From the NCBI GenBank assembly GCA_910575565.1, contig CAJTFL010000013.1, forward strand, positions 1 to 64,000: a DNA stretch of 64,000 nt, read 5' to 3'. The notes beneath the pieces were generated by a model, which did not search any database, had not been told where the DNA came from, and worked only from the letters and a program-made list of their open reading frames with translations. Position numbers and translations under genes: made by a program. The stretch is from Lachnospiraceae bacterium (GTDB lineage Bacteria; Bacillota; Clostridia; Lachnospirales; Lachnospiraceae). Below are positions 1 through 12,832 of the stretch, piece after piece (within the stretch, counting starts at the first letter, position 1; each line of letters begins with the position of its first letter).

Positions 1-172
1 CAATCAAGCGGAAGGGTGGTATTCTTTTCATAGGCAGTGGGAACGATCCTGTTTGATTGTTTTGTTGTGGTGACTTAACAATACTACTTTTAGGACTTGC
101 TTTCCACTGCTTTTGTTATAAAAAATAGAAAATCGCTATGCCATAGCCCTGGCAGGCCATCGCGCAGCGATT

Positions 173-1957
173 TTGTTCAATGGGGATTTGTTCTACGTGT
201 TTGCGGGGGATTCCACAGAAAAGCGCAGCCGCCTGGAAGAGGAGAAGGAAAACCTTCTGCGGGAGAATTTACGGCGGGAAGAATTTTTGCAGAAGCGGAT
301 TGATTCCTACAGCCAAAAGCTCAGCGATACAAACCAGGAGCTGCTTCAGCGTTTGGAGCTGATTGGCGGCCTCAGCATCGATTATGAATCTATCTTTTAC
401 GCGGATTTGGATACGGACAGCCTTTACCCTTACCGCCTTAGTCCCCGGCTGAAGGGACAGTTTGGGGATAAGTCCGCAGCCTATAAGTTCACCGGGTTTG
501 ACTGCGGGTATATTAAGGATTGGGTGGCTCCCGAGGATCGAAAGCTGCTGTGTCAGATTACGGAGCCGGACTATATCCGCCGGAGGCTGTCAGAAGAAAA
601 AAGCTTTTACGTCAATTACCGGATTATCCATGACGGCACGGACGAATATCTGCAGCTCAGGGTAGTGAAGGTGGGGAAGGGTGATCATGTATCCCAGATC
701 GTTATGGGCTACCGGAATGTTGATCGGGAAATCCGCCATGAGATGGGGCAGAAGCGGCTTTTGGAGCAGGCGTTAAACCAGGCCAAGGCAGCCATTTCCG
801 CCAAAGATGCATTTCTGGCAAATATGTCCCATGATATCCGGACGCCCATGAACGCCATCATCGGGTTCACTGCCTTAGCAAAAAAGAATCTGCATAATTT
901 GGAAAAAACCCAGGCGTATTTGGATAAGGTGGCGGCTTCCGGGGACAATATGCTGCGCCTGATCAATAATGTGCTGGAGCTTTCCCGGATTGATTCCGGC
1001 AATATCCATGTGGACGAGATTCCATGCAGCTTGTCCAATATGCTGAATAAGCTCCATGATTTTGCCCGCTCGTCTGCGGCGGTGAAGGATATCGCGGTCA
1101 CATTGGATACTTCCCAGCTGGTGCACCATAAGGTTTACTGCGATCATCCCAAGCTGTACCAGATTTTATCTCAGCTGGTAGACAATGGAATCAAGTATAC
1201 CAACCCTGGAGGGAAGATCGTAATCAAGGCCGTAGAGCAGGTGCAGCCTGCGGAAAATTTCAGCACTTTCCGGTTTATGGTTTCAGATACCGGGATCGGC
1301 ATCAGGGAGGAATTTATCGCCCACATTTTCCGCCCCTTTGAGCGTCAGGCAAATACCACTTTAAGCGGCGTGCAGGGAACCGGCCTTGGCCTTACCATTG
1401 CCAACAATATGGCAAGGCTTTTGGGGGGGAGAATCGAAATTTCCAGTACTCCTGGCCAGGGGAGCTGCTTTACCGTCACCTTGGGCCTGCGCCTCCAGGG
1501 GCATCCAAAGCATATTCCGCCAAGGCCTCTCCCTTATGTGCCGTTGTCACGGGATTTGAAAATTTTAATTGTTGAGGACAACGAGCTGAATATGGAGATC
1601 GAGGTGGATCTTTTGGAGGGTTCAGGCTTTTTGGTGGATACGGCGGAAAATGGCAAGATAGCCCTGGAGAAAGTATCCGTTTCCAAGCCAGGGGAATACT
1701 TCCTGGTAATTATGGATATCCAGATGCCGGTGATGGACGGCTATCAGGCGGCCAGAGCCATCCGTGCCCTGCCGGATCAGGCTCTGGCGGCGATTCCCAT
1801 TATTGCCCTGTCTGCCAATTCCTTTGAGCAGGATAAGCGTAAATCTATGGAATGCGGGATGAATGCCCACCTGGCTAAGCCCATCGATTTGCCGCTTCTT
1901 CTGAGCACAATCGATGCGCTCACAAAAAGGCCGGAGGTTTATAAAATCAGGAATTAG
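173..1957 (+). CDS. Hybrid sensor histidine kinase/response regulator, possibly 5'-truncated
   Basis: Signalling kinase with a fused receiver. Residues about 15-60 form a charged coiled coil and about 60-185 look like a PAS-type sensor. The HisKA dimerisation box has the phospho-acceptor His near 220 (motif SHDIRTPMNAIIG). The HATPase domain shows DNGIKY, SDTGIGI and GTGLGL. The C-terminal receiver (about 460-590) has the acceptor Asp in IMDIQMP. The start used is TTG at 173, which has no clear Shine-Dalgarno; the frame is open only back to a TAA at 119. No membrane segment precedes the coiled coil, although related kinases often have an extracellular sensor, so the 5' part may have been lost. 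A soluble PAS kinase of about 600 residues is the alternative. The function is firm; start and input signal are unknown. Confidence 0.85.
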   Translation: MFNGDLFYVFAGDSTEKRSRLEEEKENLLRENLRREEFLQKRIDSYSQKLSDTNQELLQRLELIGGLSIDYESIFYADLDTDSLYPYRLSPRLKGQFGDKSAAYKFTGFDCGYIKDWVAPEDRKLLCQITEPDYIRRRLSEEKSFYVNYRIIHDGTDEYLQLRVVKVGKGDHVSQIVMGYRNVDREIRHEMGQKRLLEQALNQAKAAISAKDAFLANMSHDIRTPMNAIIGFTALAKKNLHNLEKTQAYLDKVAASGDNMLRLINNVLELSRIDSGNIHVDEIPCSLSNMLNKLHDFARSSAAVKDIAVTLDTSQLVHHKVYCDHPKLYQILSQLVDNGIKYTNPGGKIVIKAVEQVQPAENFSTFRFMVSDTGIGIREEFIAHIFRPFERQANTTLSGVQGTGLGLTIANNMARLLGGRIEISSTPGQGSCFTVTLGLRLQGHPKHIPPRPLPYVPLSRDLKILIVEDNELNMEIEVDLLEGSGFLVDTAENGKIALEKVSVSKPGEYFLVIMDIQMPVMDGYQAARAIRALPDQALAAIPIIALSANSFEQDKRKSMECGMNAHLAKPIDLPLLLSTIDALTKRPEVYKIRN

Positions 1958-2056
1958 TCAGGCTGCCGTATCCAGAAAAGGTTATACCGCCTGGATATGG
2001 CAGCTATGAAAAACGGATCAGGGATAAAATTGCCTAAGGATAAAAATAAAAATCCC

Positions 2057-2085
2057 TTGACAGCCGATAATCCTTGTGCTAAGAT
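2057..2085 (+). promoter_or_regulatory. Sigma-A type promoter for tRNA-Gly(GCC)
   Basis: TTGACA at 2057-2062 and TAAGAT at 2080-2085 are separated by 17 bp. The -10 box lies 26 bp upstream of the tRNA, as expected for a tRNA promoter. Confidence 0.75.
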
Positions 2086-2111
2086 AAATACTGTCTTAAG
2101 TAAAATGTATT

Positions 2112-2183
2112 GCGCGAGTGGCTCAGTGGTGGAGTATCGCCTTGCCAAGGCGAGGGTCGCGGGTTCGAATCCCGTCTCGCGCT
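2112..2183 (+). tRNA. tRNA-Gly (anticodon GCC)
   Basis: A full cloverleaf can be drawn. The acceptor stem is GCGCGAG/CTCGCGC, the anticodon stem TCGCC/GGCGA closes the loop TTGCCAA (anticodon GCC), and the T arm is GCGGG-TTCGAAT-CCCGT. CCA is not encoded, so it must be added after transcription; the cca gene at 38261 can do this. Confidence 0.95.
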
Positions 2184-2191
2184 CTTTAAAG

Positions 2192-2216
2192 CCCTTGATT
2201 TTTCAAGGGTTTTTAT
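2192..2216 (+). terminator. Intrinsic terminator after tRNA-Gly(GCC)
   Basis: The stem CCCTTG/CAAGGG with an AT-only loop is followed directly by a T run. It ends the single-tRNA transcript; a new promoter follows at 2289. Confidence 0.85.
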
Positions 2217-2288
2217 TTTTGTGCTGTACTGCGTGCTGCAGCAGAGAGTGCCGCAAGGCGCAGATTTTCATTTTTTTAGAAAAAACTA

Positions 2289-2317
2289 TTGACATTTTCG
2301 TTATTCTTTAGTAGAAT
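2289..2317 (+). promoter_or_regulatory. Sigma-A type promoter for the tRNA-Phe/tRNA-Gly pair
   Basis: TTGACA at 2289-2294 and TAGAAT at 2312-2317 with a 17-bp spacer, about 32 bp upstream of tRNA-Phe. Confidence 0.75.
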
Positions 2318-2349
2318 ACATTCGTTGCTTCTTTAAGGAAGAAGCCAAT

Positions 2350-2422
<73 letters not shown>

Positions 2423-2457
2423 TTGTACAATTAATTCCATAGCGATTTATGCGATTT

Positions 2458-2528
2458 GCGGGTGTAGTTCAATGGTAGAACACTAGCCTTCCAAGCTAGA
2501 TACGTGGGTTCGATTCCCATCACCCGCT
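2458..2528 (+). tRNA. tRNA-Gly (anticodon TCC)
   Basis: The acceptor stem is GCGGGTG/CACCCGC, and the anticodon stem CTAGC/GCTAG closes the loop CTTCCAA (TCC). It complements the GCC isoacceptor at 2112, so the pair reads all GGN codons. CCA is not encoded. Confidence 0.95.
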
Positions 2529-2575
2529 TTTTTCTATGCCTTTGCACTCGTTCTGCATTGCTATGAAAGATACTG

Positions 2576-2610
2576 GGAGCGAACCAAAACAGGTTTTGCT
2601 CCTTATTTTT
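2576..2610 (+). terminator. Intrinsic terminator after the tRNA pair
   Basis: The stem GGAGC/GCTCC is extended by ACC/GGT across a small internal loop and followed by a T-rich tail. It separates the tRNAs from the sortase gene. Confidence 0.7.
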
Positions 2611-2662
2611 AATAGAAAAAACAGGGAAAATGGTGTATGATGGATGGGAGGAGGAAGGGACG

Positions 2663-3562
2663 ATGAAAAGAAAACAGATCTATGATTTTTTATTTGTGCT
2701 GTGCATCGCGGTTTTCCTGGTCAGCGGCGGGACGCTGATTTATAAGGTATGGCAGCAGAAAAAGAATGACGGCCGCTTGGAGGATCTGTCCGGATTGGTT
2801 TCGGAGCAGCTTTTGGCGGCAGGGACAGAAGGGAGCCAGGCAGGCGGGACGGCGGGGGCAGGAAGCCAGGAAAGGGCAGCCGGCCAGATGGAAGGGCAGG
2901 ATATCCGTGCCCTGCGGGAAGCCAGGGTGAAGGCTTATGCCAAGGTGAAGGAGCAGAATCCGGATCTGGTAGGGTGGGTAAAGATAGAAGGAACGAAGAT
3001 CGACTATCCGGTGCTCCAGACAGTAGATAATCCGAATTTTTACTTAAAGCATGATTTTGACCGGAAAAGCAGCATTTACGGCGCGCCCTATGTGGCGGAA
3101 GAGTGTGATCTGGCAAATGACTGCAAGAATATTCTGATTTATGGGCATCATATGAAAAACGGAAGTATGTTTGCTGCCCTGGACGAATACCTGGATAAAG
3201 GGTTTAGGGATGCCCACCCCATTGTGCAGTTTGACACGCTGGAGGAATATGGAGATTACCAGGTGATGGCGGCATTCACCATGAGCGCGGTTGACCAGGA
3301 TAACCCCCTTTACCAGTGGATTTCCGCAGGGAGTGAGGAAGCTTTTGCCAACTATGTGTCTTATGTGAAGAAGCACTCGGCATATGACACCGGGATCGAT
3401 GCCCGGTGGGGGGATCACCTGATCAGCCTGGTTACTTGCGAGTACACCCACCGGGACGGAAGGCTGATTGTAGTGGCGAAAAAAATGGAGGAAAATGGGA
3501 AAGGACAGGGGGAAAAGGGCGATTTGAGCCAGGCAGAAAAGGAAGAGGCAGGGGGGAAATAG
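2663..3562 (+). CDS. srtB: Class B sortase
   Basis: Membrane-anchored transpeptidase that cleaves a sorting signal and attaches surface proteins to peptidoglycan or joins pilin subunits. One N-terminal membrane helix (about residues 5-28) is followed by a Gly/Ala/Gln-rich linker and the catalytic domain. Visible catalytic elements are the His in YGHHMKNGSMF, the Cys near residue 259 in LVTCEYT, and the Arg in GRLIVVAKK. These match the SrtB family. ATG 2663 is chosen over the ATG at 2630 because GGGAGGAGG lies just upstream. The charged C-terminal tail beyond the catalytic Arg is longer than usual. No sorting substrate is encoded in the window, so its target is unknown. Confidence 0.92.
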   Translation: MKRKQIYDFLFVLCIAVFLVSGGTLIYKVWQQKKNDGRLEDLSGLVSEQLLAAGTEGSQAGGTAGAGSQERAAGQMEGQDIRALREARVKAYAKVKEQNPDLVGWVKIEGTKIDYPVLQTVDNPNFYLKHDFDRKSSIYGAPYVAEECDLANDCKNILIYGHHMKNGSMFAALDEYLDKGFRDAHPIVQFDTLEEYGDYQVMAAFTMSAVDQDNPLYQWISAGSEEAFANYVSYVKKHSAYDTGIDARWGDHLISLVTCEYTHRDGRLIVVAKKMEENGKGQGEKGDLSQAEKEEAGGK

Positions 3563-3654
3563 CCGGGGAGCAGCCTGGAAATGGCTTGGAAATAGACAAA
3601 GGCCTGAACCTTGTCTATAAGTTACTGGAAAACAGGGAAAAAATTGAAATGTGC

Positions 3655-3684
3655 TGGACAAAATGGAAAGGCATTGTATATAAT
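3655..3684 (+). promoter_or_regulatory. Probable atp operon promoter
   Basis: TGGACA at 3655-3660 and a consensus TATAAT at 3679-3684 are separated by 18 bp, about 38 bp upstream of the atpZ start. It is the only good promoter match in the 159-bp gap after the sortase gene. A small inverted repeat, TAGACAA/TTGTCTA, precedes it near 3595-3620. Confidence 0.65.
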
Positions 3685-3721
3685 AGGCTTATGCGGTATA
3701 ACGCAGGAAGTAGGTGGATTT

Positions 3722-4078
3722 ATGGGAGATAAAAAGCAGGTTTTCCGTAGCCTTGCCATGGTGACGCAGCTTGGGATCAGCGTAATGACGCCTATTTTTC
3801 TGTGTATATTTGCAGGCTATTACGCAGACACTCACTTTGGAACCAATACCATGTTTTTTTTCCTGCTTATTGGCGTCTTGGCGGGAGGCCGGTGCGGCTG
3901 GCAGATGGCTAAGATGACTTTTATGGCCGGTGAGCGGGAAAAAGAGAGGGAAAAGGAAGAGAAGCAGAAAATGGCGGCAAGTTCCCCGAAGTACAAAACG
4001 GTATCCAAGCCGAAAAAGCCAAGCCGCATCTGGGAGAACGGGCAGGAAAAGGGGACGGAGGACAGGCATGACAGCTGA
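3722..4078 (+). CDS. atpZ: AtpZ/AtpI-type ATP synthase accessory membrane protein
   Basis: Small membrane protein of 118 residues with two hydrophobic helices (about 15-35 and 43-60) and a highly charged Lys/Glu tail. This is the layout of the AtpZ family, which sits at the head of many atp operons and has been linked to c-ring assembly or Mg2+/Ca2+ transport. ATG 3722 has a GTAGGTGG ribosome site; the frame is open further upstream but those codons look non-coding. Its end overlaps the atpI start by 11 nt. The identification rests on position and topology more than on conserved motifs. Confidence 0.75.
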   Translation: MGDKKQVFRSLAMVTQLGISVMTPIFLCIFAGYYADTHFGTNTMFFFLLIGVLAGGRCGWQMAKMTFMAGEREKEREKEEKQKMAASSPKYKTVSKPKKPSRIWENGQEKGTEDRHDS

Positions 4079-4475
4079 AACACGGAAATTGGTCCTGCAG
4101 ATGTCGGCAGGGATCCTTTTGTGGAACATATCTCTTGGCGTGGCAGGCTTATTTTTGGGGCCAATGATGGGATGGACCAGGATGTCCGTCTTTTTCGGCC
4201 TGCTCACAGGCTGGCTTTCGGCGGAGGCGATGCTGGTTCATATGGCAGTGGTTACGGAGAAGGTTTTGGCAAGCGGGGACGCTGCTTACGCCAATAGAAC
4301 CACTGTGATCCATTCCATAGGCCGGAAGGTGATCTATATTTTGCTTCTTCTTTTGATATTATGGCGGATCCCTGAGATAAACGTAATGGCAGTGGTTTTA
4401 GGAACGATGGGGCTTAAAGCCGGGGCGTACCTTCAGCCTGTTCTGTTCGGCAGGAAAAAGAGCCGGGTTGGATAA
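4068..4475 (+). CDS. atpI: ATP synthase subunit I (AtpI-like)
   Basis: A 135-residue protein with four hydrophobic segments, as expected for AtpI, which helps assemble the c ring in Na+ and H+ F-ATPases. The start ATG at 4068 lies inside the last codons of atpZ and is preceded by a GGAGGACAGG-type ribosome site, so the two genes are probably translationally coupled. atpB follows after 36 bp. AtpI diverges quickly, so the call depends largely on operon position. Confidence 0.78.
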   Translation: MTAETRKLVLQMSAGILLWNISLGVAGLFLGPMMGWTRMSVFFGLLTGWLSAEAMLVHMAVVTEKVLASGDAAYANRTTVIHSIGRKVIYILLLLLILWRIPEINVMAVVLGTMGLKAGAYLQPVLFGRKKSRVG

Positions 4476-4511
4476 AAAAGGAGGCAAATTTTTGAGAAAG
4501 GAGGAACGCGT

Positions 4512-5219
4512 ATGGGTATGGGCATGGTAATCCAGCGGGAGGCCGATTTCATGATCCACGGGATTGTGAAATATTCCATTGGCGGCCATGAAGTGTGGAT
4601 TACTACGACGACAGTTGGGATGGTTATCGTATCGCTTATCATCCTGGCGTTAGCCTTTATGGCCAAAAGAACCATGGAGAACGCTACAGATGTGCCGGGA
4701 ACTTTCCAAAATATCTTGGAGCTTGGCGTGGAAATGCTGGAAAAGATGACCCAGGGGATTTTAGGCGGCAATGCAGGGAAGTTTGCCAACTATATTGGAA
4801 CCATCTTCCTGTTTATTCTATTCTGTAATTTAAGCGGGCTTTTGGGGCTTAGAGCACCGACAGCGGATTACGGCGTTACGTTTCTGCTGGGGATGGTGAC
4901 GTTTGCAATCGTGCAGTACCAGGGCATTAAAAACCGGAAGCTGCGGCATTTTACCAGCTTGTTTGAGCCGGTTCCGCTGCTGTTCCCGATCAACCTGATT
5001 GGCGAAGTGGCAAACCCTATCTCGATTTCGCTTCGTTTGTTTGCTAATCTGCTGTCCGGCGTGATCATCATGGGGCTTTGGTACGGGATGCTGCCGATCT
5101 TCGTCAATATCGGCATACCGGCAGCTTTGCACGTTTATTGCGATTTGTTTTCAGGCGCTATCCAAACTTATGTGTTCTGTATGCTGACGATGGTGTACAT
5201 CAACGACAAGATGGAGTAG
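4512..5219 (+). CDS. atpB: F0 ATP synthase subunit a
   Basis: Integral membrane stator subunit that forms the ion half-channels against the c ring. The 235-residue length fits. The fourth-helix region shows the family signature with the essential Arg in SISLRLFANLLSG, followed by the C-terminal helix ending in YVFCMLTMVYIND. Start ATG 4512 follows GAAAGGAGG. The ion specificity is best judged from the c subunit (5281). Confidence 0.96.
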   Translation: MGMGMVIQREADFMIHGIVKYSIGGHEVWITTTTVGMVIVSLIILALAFMAKRTMENATDVPGTFQNILELGVEMLEKMTQGILGGNAGKFANYIGTIFLFILFCNLSGLLGLRAPTADYGVTFLLGMVTFAIVQYQGIKNRKLRHFTSLFEPVPLLFPINLIGEVANPISISLRLFANLLSGVIIMGLWYGMLPIFVNIGIPAALHVYCDLFSGAIQTYVFCMLTMVYINDKME

Positions 5220-5268
5220 TCCCCAGCAGTTCTGGGAATGAGATTTTATGTTAAACGATTATATTTAG

Positions 5269-5535
<267 letters not shown>

Positions 5536-5575
5536 TGGGAACAGGAAGTAATAGTGCAGGAGAGGAGGCAAGGCC

Positions 5576-6087
5576 TTGGACGAGTTTTTAAGAATTATAG
5601 GATTTGATTGGCAGTTGCTCCATGACGCGGTGTTAACTGGCATCAATATTTTCATCCTGTTCTTTGCGCTGTCCTACCTGTTGTTTAACCCTGCCCGGGC
5701 CTTTTTGGAGAAACGGCGCCAGAAAATTGCCGGGGATTTAGCGGAAGCCGCCGATAATAAGAAGACGGCACAGGAATTGAAAGCAGAGTATGAAAGCAAA
5801 CTTAAGGAAATCAACAAGGAAGCGGATATGATTCTTGCGGAGGCCAGGAAAAAGGCCATGATCAAGGAGACGGACATCCTGGATGAGGCCAGGGCGGAAG
5901 CTGCCCGGATCATTGAGCGGGCAAACCGCCAGGTGGAGCTGGAGCGCAAGAAAGCATTGGATGATATGAAGCAGGAGATCGTTTCCATCGCGTCGCTGAT
6001 GGCCGGGAAGGTAGTGGCCAGCACCATCGACGTGAAGGTGCAGGATAGCCTGATTGATGAAACATTAAAGGAGATGGGTGAGAGCAC

Positions 6088-6100
<13 letters not shown>
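5576..6100 (+). CDS. atpF: F0 ATP synthase subunit b
   Basis: Peripheral stalk subunit: one N-terminal membrane helix (about residues 15-38) followed by a long charged coiled coil that holds F1 against rotation. The start is TTG at 5576, supported by the strong ribosome site GGAGAGGAGG and by the family N-terminus. The 3' end overlaps atpH by 13 nt, a usual arrangement for the two stalk subunits. Confidence 0.94.
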
Positions 6101-8174
<2,074 letters not shown>

Positions 8175-8191
8175 GAGGCAGGTGAACCGTC

Positions 8192-10476
<2,285 letters not shown>

Positions 10477-10486
10477 GGGGGATAGT

Positions 10487-10885
10487 ATGGCAGATCACTT
10501 TAAATTGCAGGTTATCACCCCGGATCGGAAGTTTTACCAGGGAGATGTGCAGATGGTGGAGCTTACCACCACGGAAGGCCAGATCGGTGTCTACGCAAGG
10601 CATATTCCCCTTACCGCGGTGGTGGCTCCCGGTATCCTTACGATCCATGAGGACGGGGAGAAGAAGACGGCGGCGCTGATGAGCGGCTTTGTCCAGATTA
10701 TGCCGGAGGAAGTGACCATCATGGCCGAGGTAGTGGAGTGGCCGGATGAGATCGACGAGAACCGGGCGAAGGAGGCAAAGACCCGGGCGGAGCGCAGGAT
10801 CCAGTCCCACGATGCGGAAATGGACGTTGCCCGGGCAGAGCTGGCTCTTAAGAGGGCGCTAGTAAGGCTGGAGGCAAGGCAGTAG
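10487..10885 (+). CDS. atpC: F1 ATP synthase subunit epsilon
   Basis: Rotor subunit of 132 residues, last gene of the operon, 10 bp after atpD. An N-terminal beta sandwich (FKLQVITPDRKFY, TEGQIGV, HIPLTAVV) is followed by two C-terminal helices rich in Ala, Arg and Glu that can inhibit ATP hydrolysis in this family. The start ATG follows GGGGGG. Confidence 0.95.
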   Translation: MADHFKLQVITPDRKFYQGDVQMVELTTTEGQIGVYARHIPLTAVVAPGILTIHEDGEKKTAALMSGFVQIMPEEVTIMAEVVEWPDEIDENRAKEAKTRAERRIQSHDAEMDVARAELALKRALVRLEARQ

Positions 10886-11152
10886 CCTTGATCAAAGTTT
10901 TTTGGCAGCGATGAAATTTTAACAGGAGATGAAATGCTCCCGGGAGCTTTGCCGGAAAAGACGGCAAAGTTTCCGGGGAGTATAGTAACAGTCCAGGCGG
11001 GGCGTTTTTCTGCCGCCGTTAAAGTGATCACGGAGTGGATAAAAGATTTTGGAAAAATGTGAAAAAGAACTTGTCAGAAAAGGGAAAACGAGGTATAATA
11101 GGTAAGCGGTAAGGATGCTGGCAAAGGCGGCATCCTGACAATTAAACAGCCA
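10886..11152 (+). other. Gene-free stretch after the atp operon with a large stem-loop
   Basis: No gene is seen. An extended hairpin occupies 10937-10980: outer arms CTCCCGG/CCGGGGAG and inner arms CTTTGCCG/CGGCAAAG around GAAAAGA. It lacks a T run, so it is more likely an RNA-stabilising or processing hairpin, or a repeat relic, than a classical terminator. At 10987 the stretch GTAACAGTCCAGGCGGG resembles the left arm of the hairpin at 62218 (one mismatch in 17 nt). Confidence 0.5.
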
Positions 11153-11225
11153 GGGCTCGTAGCTTAGCTGGGAAAGCGCTGCGTTCGCAACGCAGAGACC
11201 GTGGGTTCGAATCCCATCGGGTCCA
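11153..11225 (+). tRNA. tRNA-Ala (anticodon CGC)
   Basis: The acceptor stem GGGCTCG/CGGGTCC carries the alanine identity pair G3:U70, and discriminator A is present. The anticodon stem CTGCG/CGCAG closes the loop TTCGCAA (CGC), and the T arm is GTGGG-TTCGAAT-CCCAT. The CGC isoacceptor reads GCG codons. The decayed restriction-modification genes begin right after its terminator, so this tRNA 3' end may have served as an integration point. Confidence 0.95.
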
Positions 11226-11230
11226 TTGTA

Positions 11231-11258
11231 AAAGTGTTGGGTTTCCAGCACTTTTTTT
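11231..11258 (+). terminator. Intrinsic terminator after tRNA-Ala
   Basis: A 10-bp stem AAAGTGTTGG/CCAGCACTTT with one G:U pair and the loop GTTT is followed by a T run. Confidence 0.88.
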
Positions 11259-11268
11259 CTGTGGTGGG

Positions 11269-11562
11269 AAGGAGATTTTTGCCAAGGCTGAGGAATTAAA
11301 GAAATATATTAAGCAAAGGTATATTTTTGTCAGCAGGATTACCGGCGGCACTCAGGCTACCGGCTTAGGGAATGCTGCGCAGATTTATGCGGAGCGTTAT
11401 TTCCAGGAAAAACTTGGCGATACATACATCATTGATGGTGCGGGAAATTTCCAAAGGGAATCGGCGCTGACTACAATATGCCAGTACAGCCATTGTACCA
11501 TTGCCTATACAGATAAAGAGTTTGATGTTTTGATCGAGTTTATTCGGGAGAAAATTGGATGA
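11269..11562 (+). pseudogene. C-terminal fragment of an unidentified protein, possibly a restriction endonuclease
   Basis: An open frame with no usable start codon ends at TGA 11560-11562. It reads as the tail of a folded protein (VSRITGGTQATGLGNAA, then CTIAYTDKEFDVLIEFIREK). Its stop overlaps the ATG of a DNA methyltransferase remnant in the form ATGA, the way restriction and modification genes are often coupled. I therefore suggest it is the end of the partner endonuclease, but no catalytic motif remains and I do not recognise the family. The 5' part is missing; the tRNA-Ala terminator sits at the truncation point. Confidence 0.45.
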
Positions 11563-11947
11563 TAAGCTATATTGACCTGTTTGCTGGGATTGGAGAGAAT
11601 ATCCTTTTGGGGAATGCAGGGTTGGGGATATCCTGGAAGAGCGTGTGCCGGAGAAATATTACTGTTCCCAGGAATTTGAAGTGTTTAAATTTTTAGATCC
11701 GGGCAGCATTTCCATAACACTGACTTCTTCAGACTCTAACCGGCTGGGGGTGGTGCAGAACAACCGCCCCCGCAGGATAACGCCCCGCGAATGTGCACGG
11801 CTGCAGGGCTTTCCGGATACCTTTAGGGTAAATCCCACGGATGCTTTTGCTTATAAGCAGTTTGGCAATTCAGTTTCTGTGCCTGTGGTGGAAGCCGTCA
11901 TGGACGATTTCCTCAGGCAGAATAAGGACAGCTTAGGATGGCGGTAA
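11559..11947 (+). pseudogene. DNA (cytosine-5-)-methyltransferase with internal deletion and frameshift
   Basis: The N-terminus [12 protein letters not shown] is motif I (SAM binding) of C5 methyltransferases. After about 14 codons the reading continues only in another frame, which gives [14 protein letters not shown], then motif IX-like [16 protein letters not shown] and motif X-like [14 protein letters not shown]. Everything between motif I and the target-recognition end, including the catalytic Pro-Cys motif IV, is absent, so the enzyme cannot be active. The frame junction lies near 11590-11605. The gene is a clean internal deletion of a normal gene of about 300-400 codons. It overlaps the preceding fragment by 4 nt. 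Confidence 0.85.
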
Positions 11948-12097
11948 AGCGGGATAAGGAGCCGTGTAAGCGGAGGCGTGCCACAAGGCGATTTCCCCTA
12001 AAAAATGCGGCGCAGCAGGAAAAGTATGGCTGAACGGAGCAGGAAAGGCATGGCTGGTCGGACGGGAAGGCTGATAATGAATAAGGAGGAGAAAGAA

Positions 12098-12754
12098 ATG
12101 ACGAATAAAGAGCGCAGGGACGCGGGAATGGCATACGTATCCGATGACAGTGTTTTTAAGGAGCAGCAGGTATGCCGGAGGAAACTTCAGAAGCTGAATT
12201 TCATGGATCGGTCTGATTTTGAAGGCATAGGGGAAGTGATTAAGGATTTGTTTGGCAAGTCTGACGGGGCATTTGTTAACCCGCCCTTCTACTGCGATTA
12301 CGGGACGCATATTGAGGTGGGGAAAAACTTTTTTGCCAATTATAATTGCACCATCCTGGATGTGGCGAAGGTAAAGATCGGGGATAACTGCCAGATGGCG
12401 CCCAATGTATCAATCTACACGGCAGGGCATCCTATCCATCCGGTAAGCCGCAATTCCCTTTATGAATACGGGAAAGAAGTGATCATTGGGGATAATGTTT
12501 GGATTGGGGGGAATGCGGTTATCTGCCCTGGGGTACATATCGGGGATAATGTGGTGATTGGCGCGGGGAGCGTGGTTACAAAGGATATCCCGGACTGGTC
12601 CCTTGCTGCGGGCAATCCCTGCCGGGTGCTCCGCCAGATTACCGATGACGATAAGAAAAAGCTTTTCCGGGATGAGGAAATTGACGAGGAGGCGTGGGCG
12701 GATATTGTGGGGCGCATGGGGAACGATTTTGCCAATGGCACAGAGGAAAAGTAA
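12098..12754 (+). CDS. Sugar O-acetyltransferase (maltose/galactoside acetyltransferase family)
   Basis: Cytoplasmic acetyl-CoA-dependent acetyltransferase of the left-handed beta-helix class. Hexapeptide repeats such as VKIGDNCQMAPNV and VIIGDNVWIGGNAVICPGV are visible, with the catalytic His in YTAGHPI and the C-terminal signature VVTKDIPDWSLAAGNPCRV. The N-terminal Mac-type cap (about residues 8-60) is present. The family acetylates sugars such as maltose or glucose, possibly for detoxification; the true substrate is unknown. ATG 12098 is chosen because of ATAAGGAGGAG upstream; the frame is open further 5'. Confidence 0.9.
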   Translation: MTNKERRDAGMAYVSDDSVFKEQQVCRRKLQKLNFMDRSDFEGIGEVIKDLFGKSDGAFVNPPFYCDYGTHIEVGKNFFANYNCTILDVAKVKIGDNCQMAPNVSIYTAGHPIHPVSRNSLYEYGKEVIIGDNVWIGGNAVICPGVHIGDNVVIGAGSVVTKDIPDWSLAAGNPCRVLRQITDDDKKKLFRDEEIDEEAWADIVGRMGNDFANGTEEK

Positions 12755-12832
12755 AAAGCGGCCATATAATATTTTCATGGCAATAGAAAGCCTGGGCCAG
12801 CTGTTTTCGGATTCAAATGAGGGCTTGCTACG

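Noticed and set aside
1-59. Inverted repeat CAATCAA/TTTGATTG at the window start
   Set aside because: Only 7 bp arms in AT-rich sequence next to the window edge; could easily be chance.
97-303. Frame-1 ORF as the missing 5' part of the hybrid kinase
   Set aside because: Its translation (Arg/Gly/Pro-rich) does not resemble a sensor domain and overlaps the real frame rather than preceding it.
10987-11030. Terminator of the atp operon
   Set aside because: There are GC-rich stems but no T run following a clean hairpin; I could not place a classical terminator with confidence.
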